NCBI GenBank assembly: GCA_004154925.1
Contig: QJNS01000051.1
Span: 62,001-126,000, forward strand
Direction of reading: 5' to 3'
DNA from: Monosporascus cannonballus
Lineage: Eukaryota; Ascomycota; Sordariomycetes; Xylariales
DNA length: 64,000 bases
Shown here: piece by piece, positions 1 to 11,142 of the stretch
How positions within the stretch are numbered: position 1 is the stretch's first letter
How the letters are laid out: every line of letters starts with the position of its first letter
The notes under the pieces: model-generated
What the model saw: only the letters and a program-made list of their open reading frames with translations
Database searches by the model: none
Told to the model about the DNA's origin: nothing
Made by a program: the position numbers and the translations under genes

Positions 1-687
1 GTTGAAAACTACCGAAGTTATTTCCAGAATTAGCTATTAACATTTATAATATAAAGCGATATAAATATATTCTGTTTTTTATATTTTCTTTCTTAAACCA
101 GTATGTATAAACGACCTATTAGAAATACATCTGAAAATTGAAAGGTTGTGATGAATAAAAAATAGAATAAATATTAGACTTTAAAATAGTAAAAAAACAA
201 AGCTTAGTAGCCGGTTAAATAAGAAAAATACTTATATACAAAAGTATTTCGGAATTATTGAATTATTTAATGAACGTAATAAAACTGGTTAAAATGTTTT
301 ACTGCCAAAATCCTCCCTAATTGTTTTTAGCGCGGCCAAGATCGTAAGTAAGAACGGTTTCTCGTTTAAATTCACTTTTACGGCATTCTCATCGAAAAAT
401 GTAAACGTTTTTAAATCGGCGTCTATTTCGGATACAAGTTATACTTGCTTTGTTTTTATACTACGCCTTTTTTTCAGTCTTTTTTATTTTTTTAATTTAT
501 CGAGTTTATGCCTTTTTTAACATAATTGTAGTTTGTTAAGACATTTTATTAAAAACGTAAATGTTACAATCGATTAATAAATTTTTAAAGGTTTTTCTTT
601 TGTTAACGAAATGGTTTTTTTACGGTAACCCAAGTTATTTAATTCCTTTTCGATAGCCTCACATAGGTTATGAAAGTATTTTTGCCC
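1..687. mobile_element. RIP-decayed transposon sequence, left edge of window
   Basis: AT-rich DNA with stops in every frame and many CpG but few CpA/TpG, the look of RIP-mutated repeat DNA. The only open stretch is a minus-strand frame near 289-441, listed separately. The sequence enters from outside the window, so no left boundary can be given. It is probably the remains of a retrotransposon, but no diagnostic enzyme motif is visible here. Confidence 0.45.
289..441 (-). pseudogene. Decayed reading frame, possible gag-like remnant
   Basis: About 47 codons stay open on the minus strand, encoding an acidic segment (SEIDADLKTFTFFDEN) followed by a helical-looking stretch (LLTILAALKTIREDFG). A TAA lies just upstream where CAA would fit (Gln to stop), as expected from RIP. 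I do not recognise the family. Its place to the left of an LTR-like segment at 688-945 would suit the gag end of a minus-strand element, but that is inference from position only. Confidence 0.25.
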
Positions 688-945
688 TGTGACGGGCACA
701 ATGCGTAGGTCGAACGGAGACACGGCTCAACAAAGGTTTATATTTAAGGTGAGGAGAGAAGGTGAGAAACAGCTAGTTACTAATAAGGTGGCTGTTTTTT
801 ATATTTATATGGGTAAGTTCGGGCTAAAATATTCGTTTCGTAAGCCCGAATTGCCGTATAGGCTTTAATTTGTAATATTACCTTTTTTCGCCTTTAGGGA
901 ATAACGAGGTTGCGGCAAAGTAACGGCGGCTTTACTTATACAATT
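688..945 (-). repeat. LTR-like segment with hairpin
   Basis: Less mutated than its surroundings. It begins TGTGACGGGC at 688 and could end near TATACA at 945, in TG...CA style. It contains an inverted repeat, TTCGGGCT ... AAGCCCGAA, near 818-850. Decayed integrase coding lies to its right on the minus strand, where the 3' LTR of a minus-strand element would be expected on the left. I found neither a second copy nor a target duplication, so both ends are provisional. Confidence 0.35.
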
Positions 946-2560
946 TCTTTTTATTTTTATTCGTCCTTTTACGTTTTTGCCGACCCCGTTTTTATTTCCG
1001 AATAATTGTTCGAAATTATTAAAGGCAATTATATTTTCGAAGTTATTACGTAATTTTTATATTAATTCGGCGTAATTTATTTATTTTATATATGGCTTTT
1101 TTCGGCGATTGGAGCTTATAGGTTTATTTTCGACTTTAAGTGTACGTTTTATTATATATATTATTTTTAATAATATGGGTATTAATAAATTATTATTTAT
1201 GATTGAATTAATTAACGAATTTTTTGTTATTAATTTTAAGAGGTTTATATCGAATTTTGGATATATTCCCCATAATAAATTTAGTTTTACAGTATTATAC
1301 GACGTAATTATAATAACTTTATATTTAACGATCATTTAAAATACTGTTTTCGATAATTATAAAATAATTACGTTTTTTAAATATAATTATATTAAATTTT
1401 TTATATCGAAATATAATTTTTATTTCTTAAAAACCTTAATTAATTATTTTACCTGGGCATATATAAATACTATAATAATTTATGCGAATTCCGTATTTAT
1501 TATAACTTTTTAACGAAATTAATAATCTCTTTTGCTTAAGAAATTAATTAAGGGGTTACCAGTATTTTATTAATAAGCTTTATATTATATCTATAAGTTC
1601 AAAAAGAATATTTTTAACGAAAAACCTTAGCCGTGAAAGGCTAATTATATTACCGGTAAAAACTCGGCCTAATTATATTATACCTAATTTATAAAATAAC
1701 CAAAATATGCGAAAAGTTTTTCGTTAATTTTTTCCGTAATTCCGTCCGTTTGGAAGTAAAAAGATATATGAAGTTATTATTATATATTTATTAGATTACA
1801 TAAGTAAGTCTAAAATTTATTCGTTTAATAATTTTCTTTATTAAATATCAATTTTTTAATAAAACCGTAATATTTTAAATAATCAATAATAAAACGTTAG
1901 ACGTATATTTTTGTATCCATATTAAATATCGGTTTTACAATAATAATTTTCGTTAAGCGATCGCGAAATACCGTAAGAAAATAAGGGTTTTTTTTTACTT
2001 TACCGGTAAGTTAATTATAAAGTTTACCGAAAACTTTAAATAAAATCGGTTTAAAATAAGTAAAGGTCGTAATAACTTTTTTTTCGTTTTTTTTATACTT
2101 ACCATATATTTTATATATCGCAATTACGGGAAAAGCGGCATATATTTTAAATTTATCCCGGTTAAAAATAATTACGGATTAATATTATTAATATAATATT
2201 TTTTCCTAGGTCGCCGCTAATATGGAAATCGTACAGTTATTAGATTAATTATATCCGGAACGGTTTTTAAATAAGGACCTAATTATTTCCAGTAAGTTAT
2301 TAATTTAGCATATAATTTAGATTATTTAGTTGTTCAGTTGTTTTAATCATAATCTGTTCTACAAACGCTAATTTATTAAATTATAATACGTGTTTCTTCT
2401 TAATATATCAGCATTTACTTGTTTTTAGTAAGTTTTTCTTTTTTTAGTTATATTCGATAGTCTCTACAAACATAATTTACATATCACCGAATAATGTTAT
2501 ACTCTGGTTAACGTAATATAATCGAAAAGTTTTAAATATATGTCGTATTCTTTTGGTTTT
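946..2560 (-). mobile_element. Ty3/Gypsy remnant, integrase end, minus strand
   Basis: RIP-saturated DNA holding the decayed integrase C-terminal region at 1081-1335. Upstream in the same sense (about 1400-1560) there is a degenerate trace of the integrase core consensus STAYHPQTDG, seen only as SIYICPGK. No full domain, 5' LTR or target duplication is visible. The right limit is where integrase-like sequence can no longer be followed, not a true boundary. Confidence 0.5.
1081..1335 (-). pseudogene. Decayed Ty3/Gypsy integrase C-terminal segment
   Basis: An 84-codon minus-strand frame. TSYNTVKLNLLWGIYPKFD matches the Gypsy integrase stretch that normally reads roughly YN...H...G.SPF...YGY.PKFD. 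LKVENKPISSNRRKKPYIK fits the following basic segment that leads into the GPY/F module. Intact integrase joins element cDNA to host DNA; this copy cannot. The open frame is a surviving fragment and its Met is not a real start. Confidence 0.6.
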
Positions 2561-3403
2561 CTTTTAAAAAGCTGTGTTTCTTAAATAATTAAAAAGTTTT
2601 CTTCATAAAAATGTATGCGTAGTGGTCGGTTGATTAATGAAATACCTATTGCTATTTTTATAGTTGCCTCTTACGTACTCGGAACTGCACGTTTAAAATA
2701 CAGTTTTGACTATCAAAAAAGCTTTTGTTATCTGCTTCGTTCGATTGTCGCATATTTATCTTTAACGGTAATAATAATAAGTGTAAAGTATAAAATATAT
2801 TAATCTTGCTGATTAATTTTTAAACGAATGTAACTATTTTAAGCGCTACAAAATTAAAGCAATAATGAAAGCTTAGATCTTCAACGATTTAAATGTTATT
2901 AATTATAATTCCGTCAATGCACAAACGCCTTTTTTTCAAAACGGTAATTAAACTGGAATTTTTAGTTGCAATATTATTAATAAAGATTTTTTAATACATA
3001 TTACGGCTTTATTAGGTTTTTTACTGGCTTTTAAATGTTTCTGTAATATAAGTAGTTTTGTTTCTTAAATAAACATTTAATGAATTTTCTTTTTCGCATA
3101 TGAAGAATTCTTTCCATTTTCTACGTAATTTCCTTTTTGGCTTTACGTTATTTTGTTCCATATAGATGTTAATAGTATGCGTTATTAATGTAAATAAGAT
3201 GTTTTAAAAAACAAAATAAAAAATATTTTTTATAATAAGTTCATTTGGTGCTTATTTTTTTACAGACCTTTTAGTAATTTTATGTAAATAAATACATTTA
3301 AATTTAAATATTTTTGCGAGATTTCTTATTTCTACAGTTCTTGTTTCTGCTTAATATCTTTTCTTGCAAATTATTTATTTCAAGTTGGTTTAATTTTAAT
3401 ATC
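2561..3403. other. AT-rich decayed DNA, nothing identified
   Basis: Mostly A and T. A 62-codon frame at 2615-2803 (+) encodes a hydrophobic peptide with no recognisable family, no splice context and no partner; I do not call it a gene. Otherwise I see nothing. Confidence 0.5.
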
Positions 3404-3549
3404 TGTGGTTACGGCCTGGTCACCCGTAATGTCTTCCAACATGTTCGAGTACACAAATACAGCTGTAAACACCAGCATGATTGCCACAATGGCGATCATT
3501 CAGCCGATCCTTTGCCCTGGTGGCGTAATGGTACGGTGCAGCCATAACA
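3404..3549 (+). repeat. Small TG...CA insertion (solo-LTR-like), copy 1
   Basis: A 146-bp GC-normal island in AT-rich DNA. It starts TGTGGTTACGGCC and ends GCCATAACA, so the termini are imperfect inverted repeats of a TGTTACGGC type. It aligns along its length with 20222-20355, for example CCACAATGGCGATCATTC against CCACAATTGCGATCATTC. Solo LTRs of short-LTR Gypsy elements have this size and these ends, but a non-autonomous DNA element is also possible. No clean target duplication is visible. The open frames inside it are not taken as genes, because the copies share sequence rather than a frame. Confidence 0.6.
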
Positions 3550-4159
3550 TCTCTATGTTTAAATATATACGAACTTTAATTTCATGTAAATATTTTATTA
3601 TAAGTCTAAAAATTATTTAATTAAGAATATGAATACAATATTTTCGTAATAAATAATATTACAACCTAATTGAGTACAAGATAATCTTTTAATTAATTAG
3701 TGTTTTAACAATTAATATAATAAATATAATAATATTTAAACTCTGAATTTAATTGTTTTATTTATTTAAGCTTTCGCTGCTTTAAGTAATTTATAGTCTA
3801 CAAATATTTTCAATTCAAGGTTTACTAAAGTTTCGAATGAATATATTTCCCTTATTAAAGAATATTATATAATAATTTATATATATTAAAAAAATATTTT
3901 AATAAAGTCAAAAGCAGAAAAGTTATAAGTTATAAAGAATTACTAAAATACTATTCTATTATATGCTTTTCTTGAACTTTCAATAAAAACATTTAAAAAT
4001 AAAGGTTATATGAACTTCATTTCATTTCTTTATAATATTAATAACAACCATAAATTTTTTAAATTTTTTTTCTTTACAAGTTCGCTTTATAGTAAATACG
4101 TTAAACCTATTGCAACATTTTACAAATGTTGATAAATTTATATAATTAATGTTTTTATA
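3550..4159. other. AT-rich DNA, nothing identified
   Basis: Very high A+T with short poly-T and TA runs. No open frame, repeat or RNA signal that I can support. Confidence 0.5.
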
Positions 4160-4394
4160 TATTAGGTATTAAATCCGAGTGCTATTTATTAAAGGATTTG
4201 AAATTGCAACAGTTAAGCTGATCAGAAAATCAGGTAACATAAGTGTAGAAAGTGATAATTATCTGACTAGAATTTTGCTCTGGGGAAAAGTGGCTAGAAA
4301 GCTCCCTATACACTGTGGACGCGTCCGAATAACGTCCTTCCAGGGTGCTAGGAGCTTGATGACTAACATCGAGGCCTCTATTTCACGACTGTAA
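4160..4394. other. Unmutated single-copy island of unknown origin
   Basis: About 235 bp of near-normal base composition with CA and TG dinucleotides intact, in contrast to both flanks. A 71-codon frame (4179-4394, +) and two minus-strand frames are open across much of it, so coding potential is undecided. I found no second copy in the window, no TG...CA ends and no duplication. It could be a surviving exon, a recent insertion, or unique DNA that RIP did not reach. Confidence 0.4.
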
Positions 4395-5647
4395 TTTATT
4401 TATATTTTTACTTTTTAATAATTTATTATTAAAAATCTTAGCCTTTTGCTGTATCCAATCCAGTATAACCCGTATTATCGTAATTTAATACTGGCAAAAG
4501 TAGTGTTATAGAGCCAATCGAAATTAATATTCGTGATTTTGATGAGGGCTTTTTTTGAAATTCGATTATTTACTTAAAATATCGATTATGCCGCTTTTTG
4601 AACCTTTTTCCTTCATAAATAATAACCATATAAAACCTTTAATTTTTGCGCCGCACTATAATTATTATCTGGGAAACTTTTAAATTGTATTAAATTAGGT
4701 AAAAATTTAATTTTTTGTTTAAACTCTATTTTTTTACAACTTTCTTTAAAAAATATTTATATTTTCAAAAAGCTGTATTAACAACTAAATATTTTCACTT
4801 CAAGGTACTATTTTTAAACTAGGCTTTGTTATTTGTTATACATTGCATTTGCAAATATAATATGGTCCTTTTTCGTCGTATTTAACGTATAATCTAAAAT
4901 ATTAGTTTTTAATTTACTAAGATTATTTAAGTTATCAATAAAGTATATATATTCGTTTGTATATATAATCTGTATATTGCAACTCCACATATCTATTTTT
5001 GTTTGTACCACTCATTTAAATTCTTTTGATTGGTTTAATATTAGATATAATAATTTTGTTAAAATTGCAAATAAATCTATTGTAATAACAAGCGTCTTTT
5101 AAAAAACGCTATGTGTTTATAATTATGGTTAATATATATTATTATATAATTAGAAACATAATGTCAAAATCTATTACGTTAGATCTTAAAATAATAATAT
5201 TTTTCAGATATTATATTTTCCATTTAGAAAATTCACTTTTATTGTAATCAGTAACAATTTAGGATTTTATAAATATTTAAAAATTTATATATACATAACA
5301 TATATATATTTATTGTACTTCTACAAAATCAAAATTATTAATAAAATAATATAACGTAAAAGGATTACAGAATTTCAATAAATTACCGTTTTTTAAATGT
5401 TGAAAAGTTGTGAATATTTTTATAAATTTTATTAACATTTAAAAATGTTTATATAATTTATTTTCTCTTATAAAAGTAATTTTTATTAATATCTGGTTTT
5501 ATTTTTATTTCAGCTATATATATTTTAATTATTGTTAAAAATACATTATTACCACTTATAATATTTACATAATTTAATAAAAATAAAACGCCAGCTATAA
5601 TATCAAAAGTTTAAAAATTTCAAACTTTAATTAAGATTTAAATACTT
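4395..5647. other. AT-rich DNA, nothing identified
   Basis: Long TA-rich stretch. A 60-codon minus-strand frame at 4829-5011 is judged to be chance, given its composition and lack of any motif. Confidence 0.5.
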
Positions 5648-5673
5648 TAATCCACCTTATAAGGACTAGCTGT
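5648..5673 (+). repeat. 26-bp direct repeat, left copy
   Basis: Begins TAATCCACCTTATAAGG and is identical over 26 bp to 5956-5981. The two copies bracket a GC-rich segment. Such a pair fits a long target-site duplication made by target-primed retroposition, or a recombination scar. Confidence 0.75.
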
Positions 5674-5955
5674 ACATATTATTATAATTACTTTCCCTTT
5701 TGAAAAAAATAGTCCCGATTTTAAGCCTGGATAAGATATCGAACCCCCAAGGCTTGATTACGCCTTGTGAGCATATAGCGCGGTCAGACTTTTCGCGCCG
5801 ACCACCCGCCGAGTGCCAGTGGTTAGAATTTTTTCGGTCTGCCTTCTGGCTCTTTTTAGTCTGCAGCCGCCTCTGTGGGGATCGATCTCTGCCTTCGATA
5901 TGTCGACGAAGTGGCGCCGAACTGGCCGAGGCACCCATTTGGGATTTGAACACCC
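5674..5955 (-). mobile_element. GC-rich insertion between 26-bp repeats (SINE-like?)
   Basis: A 282-bp segment, GC-rich in its central part, flanked by perfect 26-bp direct repeats in AT-rich DNA. On the minus strand it opens with GTGTTCAAATCCC, reminiscent of a Pol III B box (GGTTCGANTCC), and carries another B-box-like GGGGTTCGATATC near 5735-5750, beside a CAAGGC/GCCTTG stem. It ends in an A/T-rich tail. These points suit a SINE or other short retroposon inserted after the surrounding RIP. I could not fold a credible tRNA from it. Overlapping open frames of 95 (-) and 112 (+) codons are most likely incidental. Confidence 0.45.
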
Positions 5956-5981
5956 TAATCCACCTTATAAGGACTAGCTGT
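5956..5981 (+). repeat. 26-bp direct repeat, right copy
   Basis: Identical to 5648-5673. The sequences outside the two copies differ (TGTACAT against TGTGTAT), so the identity stops sharply at the repeat edges. Confidence 0.75.
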
Positions 5982-6699
5982 GTATATTATCCCACATTTA
6001 AATCTTTAAATTTATCTTATTTGTATTTGATTTTTTAAGTATTTTTTAAAAATGTATTATTTGTTTTTATTTAATTTGTAAATAAAATACTATATAATGA
6101 CCGAATTCTGCGTAGGATTTATTTCGTATATTTATTTATTATAATTAAAATTTTTTATATTAAGTTTTTTTTAAAAGTACTATTTACATTTGTAATACTA
6201 AAATAACAGATCAATTATATTTTTTAAACATTCGGAATATTATTATATATTAATTGTTAACTACTAAGAGTTCCATTTCATAGTTATAACAATACGTTGT
6301 ATTTTTTAATATTCTTTTTATATTTTATAAAATTTAATAATACTCTATTTATTGTATTTTCATCGGTATATAAGTTATTATTTCCGATCGAATATTAAAA
6401 TGGTTTTTGGCACATCTTATTTATCAATAAAATTGAAAGCCAATTTTACTTAATTACGTGTTTCATCTATTATAACGTTATAGAACTATATTCATATCTT
6501 CTTATAAATTACATTGTAATTTTAAAATAAGAATATAAAAACTCATTATGGAATATAATTGATCAATTAAAGGTTTTATGTAGTAATTTCGAATATATTA
6601 ATTAATTTAGTGTTTTTAAAATTAAATTAAATTGGATGATATTATTATCCAACCTGGTTTGAAAACCGAATAATTGCTGATAAATTTCGCTGTTGATAA

Positions 6700-6800
6700 A
6701 CGATATGATCGCTAACTTTGCGGTACAGCAAAGTCGAAAGAAAGAGTTCAAAGCGGGAAACCTTAAATATAACCCTGAAAAATAAGGGTTTTTTTTAAAA
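6700..6800 (+). other. Two hairpins ending in an oligo-T run
   Basis: ACTTTGC-GGTACA-GCAAAGT folds as a 7-bp stem at about 6714-6733. A second hairpin, AACCCT...AGGGTT, near 6771-6790 is followed directly by eight T. The second resembles a Pol III or intrinsic-type stop, and GAGTTCAAAGCGG between them vaguely resembles a B box. A small non-coding RNA is possible but unproven. Confidence 0.2.
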
Positions 6801-8340
6801 AAGCTCTTTATTTTAATTTTTTTAATTGAATAACATTTTATATGAAATAGTAATATATTTAATATATAATTAAAACCCTTTTCGTGTTCTTACTAGAAAT
6901 TCTGTTTTACTTTATAAAATATTATTTATTATTATCGTTTCTTACGATATCAGAATATTCTGTTAGTTTTTAACGTTTTGTTAAGATTATATTAAAATAA
7001 ATCTTTTTTCTATTTTTCTCAAACTATGTCTATTACCTTACGATTTTAATCCTAATACAAGAGCAATGTTATAAATTATATTCTATAATGGTAGACATCG
7101 TATGCTGCAAATAAATTTCAAATCCACAATATTTATAATTCACAAACGTTTACTATTTTTATTAGAAAATGTTTTAAAAGTTTGTTTAACTTAATACAGG
7201 TAATAAAAAACTTTGCAGAATATTTTGTTTAAAACTGCTTCGTAATACAGTTTAAATTGTAATAGATTTGATACATATTTTACCTTTAAACAAATTGTTT
7301 TTTCGCCACTTCTTTATCGTTATAAATGTTTTTAAACTATTTTATTATAAATAAACCATTTTAAAATATCTAACATGAATCTCAATGCCGGTTTAAGTAA
7401 TATTATTTTAATTATTAGATGATAATATTTATTGCCCAGAATTTAGAATACTAATAAAGAAAACCTTTAATTTGTTAAATTTACATTGAAAATAGTTTTA
7501 AATATTATTGAAAAATGGGTTTTAACCATAAAGTTATTTATTTACATATAAGCAAAATATCATATTGAAATTTTTAATATTAAATATTTTATAAAAGCAT
7601 TTAAGGATTATAAAAAAGTAAAATGTTAAATTTAAAAAGTATATTAATATAAATACCGAAATTGTTAAAGATTTCGAAAAATTTATCTCAGGCGACGAAA
7701 TGGTTCTATAAAATCATCTAAGTCAGTTAACACAATTGAATTTATTCCAGGTTCTTAATTATAACGGAGGTAAAATTATCTAAATATAAATATTTTTATA
7801 TCTTTTTATTTAAATACATTTCGAATTTTCATCCTTACTTACAATTAGAAATTCTGTTATTATATCTGTAATCGTAAAATTCTTAAAAAAGAACTTATTT
7901 TCCTTAAAAAAATAATTGTATAATGTACGCTAGCACGATTAATCCGATCGATTTTAATTGCTTAAATAAAAGGATTAATACTTAGTGTTGATCTATAAAA
8001 CTGAATATACTCTATAAAAGAATGCATAATTAGTACAGAGTATATATTGTTATAAATATATTCATATTTCCTTACGCGCGTCTAGTTCATTGAACCATTT
8101 CATTCAAACTTTTATATTTTAACCAAATATATATTATAACGAACACTCCGTTCTTTTAAAGCCTTATTACGTAAGCTTCAGCGTTTATTATTCGATATTC
8201 TGAATAATACATTTAATAATTGCTAGTTGTCAACTAATATCATTTACAGTGAAATATTATGTTAAAAAAATTATTTAACTTTTTTAAAATAGCTGTAACC
8301 TTGGCATTACTTGTCTTCATAGCCGTTATGATATTGTTAT
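6801..8340. other. AT-rich DNA, nothing identified
   Basis: RIP-like AT-rich sequence between the hairpin region and the LTR element that starts at 8346. No frame or repeat stands out. Confidence 0.5.
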
Positions 8341-8345
8341 CGAAT

Positions 8346-8533
8346 TGTGATGGGGCTGTATGGAGCCCTATTATGGAGCACCGCATAAACGCCGATACCA
8401 AGCAGCACCAACGCAACGCCTTATATGCGAACATATATAACTATATTTTCATTCTCATTTTCTTTTCTTTTTAGTTAAAAAATAAATTCTTATTAACAAT
8501 TAATTATAAACCGCTTAGGTAAAGCCTTTTACA
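8346..8533 (+). repeat. 5' LTR (188 bp)
   Basis: Starts TGTGATGGGGCTG and ends CCTTTTACA. It aligns end to end with 15058-15245. Its first half is nearly free of RIP changes (CACCGCATAAACGCCG is kept) while its second half is TA-rich. Open frames at 8240-8434 (-) and 8259-8474 (+) cross the LTR boundary and are not genes. Confidence 0.9.
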
Positions 8534-10437
8534 TTTTTTTTAGCTTATTATTTAACACAAAAGGAAATATTTAAAATTAGATATCAGGATTTTCGCACGT
8601 TTTTTAAAGGGCCCAGCAAAGGGCCCTTATCGACCTAGAATTACAAAAGGTATTTAGCGCTATAACGGAAACTGAAATAAGCTCGATAACGGTTATAAAA
8701 CCGCGTATAAGCTACTAGTGCGAAAAAAAATCAAAAAAAGGCAACCTAATTCGGTAAATATATAAAAGCGCACTATAAAACAAATAAGAAATTAATATAA
8801 ACGGCCGAATAACTCAAAAACGGCTTAATTACCCAACAAAAACATATTACTTAATTACAAATTCGGAACGCAATAACCTTTACGAATACCAAGCTTTTCT
8901 TAACTTAATAACGATCGGAAACGTAATTAAGTTATTTTGCAAAAACGCTTCGAACGACCGAATTAATATTAAAAGTTAAGCGGAAGCTATTATCCTGGCC
9001 GGAAAAGTTCGATTAGATGAAAAAGAAGTTCCCCGGATAATACGTATCCATAATTTAAAAACTTAAAATAAACGTTATTTTCATAAAGGAAATTCATAAG
9101 CAATTTTACGCCATATACAAAAAGCTCGAAATTAATAAATATCGTACGGTTATTATTCATTATATTACGAAAAGCGAAATTAATATTTTTAATTTTATTA
9201 ATTTCCTTTAGATATTATATAAATAATATAATAACCGACATAAAAAAACGTAACCAAACGGTTTCGTAATTTCAGGCAAATTAATAATACAAAACATTTA
9301 TTATTTTATTGCTTATTCCAAAATATATTAATAAATACGAAAAAAACTTACCTAGCTAACTGAAACAAAATTTATACCTTTAAAAAAGGCATTAAATAAA
9401 AAGTTTACCCAAATTTTAATCTTAGCAAACTTTTTTAAAAGCTATAATATATAAATCAATAAGGTAATAGAAATTGACAAACGCCTTAAAAAATAATACG
9501 ACAAAAAAAACAAATAATCTTTTAACAACTTAATTGCACGGTAATAACTAAACGGGAAATAATTTTAATAACGATATAAATATAACGGATATTTTGGCAG
9601 GAAAACGGCAAAAGCAAGGATCCCAAATTTTACCCTTAACGCCGAAATAATACGCGCAATAAATAATTTTTAAAAAAACGGAACGCCTTTAAAATAAATG
9701 GCCTTTATTTACGTTATAAACCTCTTAATTATAAAACGAACTGCTACCCGTTTTTACCAATAAAAAAGCCGCAAAGAAAAATTAACTTATTAATAACGTA
9801 CGAAAACCAAAAATTAAAATTTAAAAATAACAAAAAAAAAAGTAATTATTAAATATCGGCGCGTTCGAGAACGAAAAACGACCTAGGCCGAGATAAAAAT
9901 CGCGAAATAAAATATAAATAATATTTTATTTATTCGCGATATATATATTAATTAAAAAGATATATAGAAATTTTTATTAATTAAGTATATAAATCTTTTG
10001 CTGTAATAAACCGAACGTTCATAAAACGTTTCCGTTTATTACGTATTTTAATAAAATTACGTAAATTACAAAAAGGTAAAAAAAAAGCCAATAACGGTAA
10101 AAAGAAATTAAGAAAATAATATATATAAAAATAAATATTAACGGTTTCAAAATTAAGATATTCGTATATATTATTAATGGTCTTAATTACCCCTTAATTT
10201 TGGGAAAACTTTAAATAAAACGTTATAACGTTATATATATAACAGAAAAATACTTTTTAACGGTAAGTACAATAAATCGTATAAGGGTTTACGAAAAAAA
10301 AATATAAGGCCTAAGAAAATAACGTACGAATAATTTACGAAACGAAAAAAGTTTTAACAGCGGTTTTCGGGACAAAATTTCAGAAAATAAAAAAGATTAA
10401 TTAGATTACATAAGAAATTTAGTTATTTTCAGTTATT

Positions 10438-11142
10438 ATGGCCGATATTAATAAGGCGTTAACCCTAAAGAAAAAAATGGAAATTAACGAAAAAATTCCG
10501 TTTAAATTAAAAGGGTTTCGGAAGTTATTTGACAAGAAATTAGACAACGTTTTATATTTATTTTGCCTTGGAATAAATTATATAATCTTATTAAGTAAAA
10601 ATCACATAAAAAAGGAAATATTAACATTATAAAGGCCTTTATATAATATAATTAAAGGAAAGTTATTAATTTTAAGGCAAACTTTAACGGAACTTTTGGA
10701 TAAAAAGTATATCCGCATACGTAAATCTCTTATAAAAGCTTTTGTTTTATTTATAAAAGAACTCGAAAAGAAATTATGTTATTATTATAATTATCAAATG
10801 TTAAATATAATAACCGAAAAAGACCGTTACTTTTTTACCTTTATTTCGAAAATTTTGAAATTATTTTTTTATATTAAGTAATTCACAAAAGTAAATATCC
10901 GAATAATATTTTATAAAAATAAGATTAAGAAAAAATATGAATAAAAAACGGCATTTCGAACGCTTTTCGATTTATACGAATAATTAGTAATATTATTTAG
11001 CTTATACGGAATTTCCATAACCTTTTAACGATACGTTAATAGGGTTTTAAAAAAGTATTTCAACGATTTCCGTTTAATATATATAAATAATATCCTTATT
11101 TATTTTGGCGGTTTAAAAAGAATTATGTATAAAAGATAAAAA
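10438..11142 (+). pseudogene. Reverse transcriptase, RIP-inactivated
   Basis: One reading frame can be followed for about 235 codons with stops but no frameshift. Signs of Gypsy RT in order: PLYNIIKGKLLILRQTL (consensus PLY.MSEEEL..LR.YL), KKYIRIRKSLIKAFVLFIK (consensus GFIRPS.SP..APVLFVKK), KTAFRT, then YINNILIY at the catalytic YxDD site. There both Asp codons have become Asn (GAT to AAT), the G-to-A change RIP makes. Stops replace Trp at the conserved EWKTAFRT site. Intact RT copies element RNA into DNA; this one is dead at its active site. Confidence 0.85.

Noticed and set aside
2615..2803. 62-codon hydrophobic frame
   Set aside because: No homology signal, neighbours or splice context; such frames are expected in AT-rich DNA.
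3405..3620. Open frames encoding short hydrophobic or Met-rich peptides; a minus-strand frame looks like a membrane helix
   Set aside because: The sister copy at 20222-20355 shares the DNA sequence and mobile-element ends but not a common full frame.
5690..5830. tRNA-like segment on the minus strand (GGGGTTCGA with a CAAGGC/GCCTTG stem)
   Set aside because: The loop sizes are wrong and the T stem does not pair, so no tRNA was called; kept only as a B-box-like hint.
8240..8474. Opposing small frames with a hydrophobic segment, looking like a membrane peptide gene
   Set aside because: They cross the boundary of the 188-bp LTR at 8346, and the second LTR copy at 15058 does not keep the frame.
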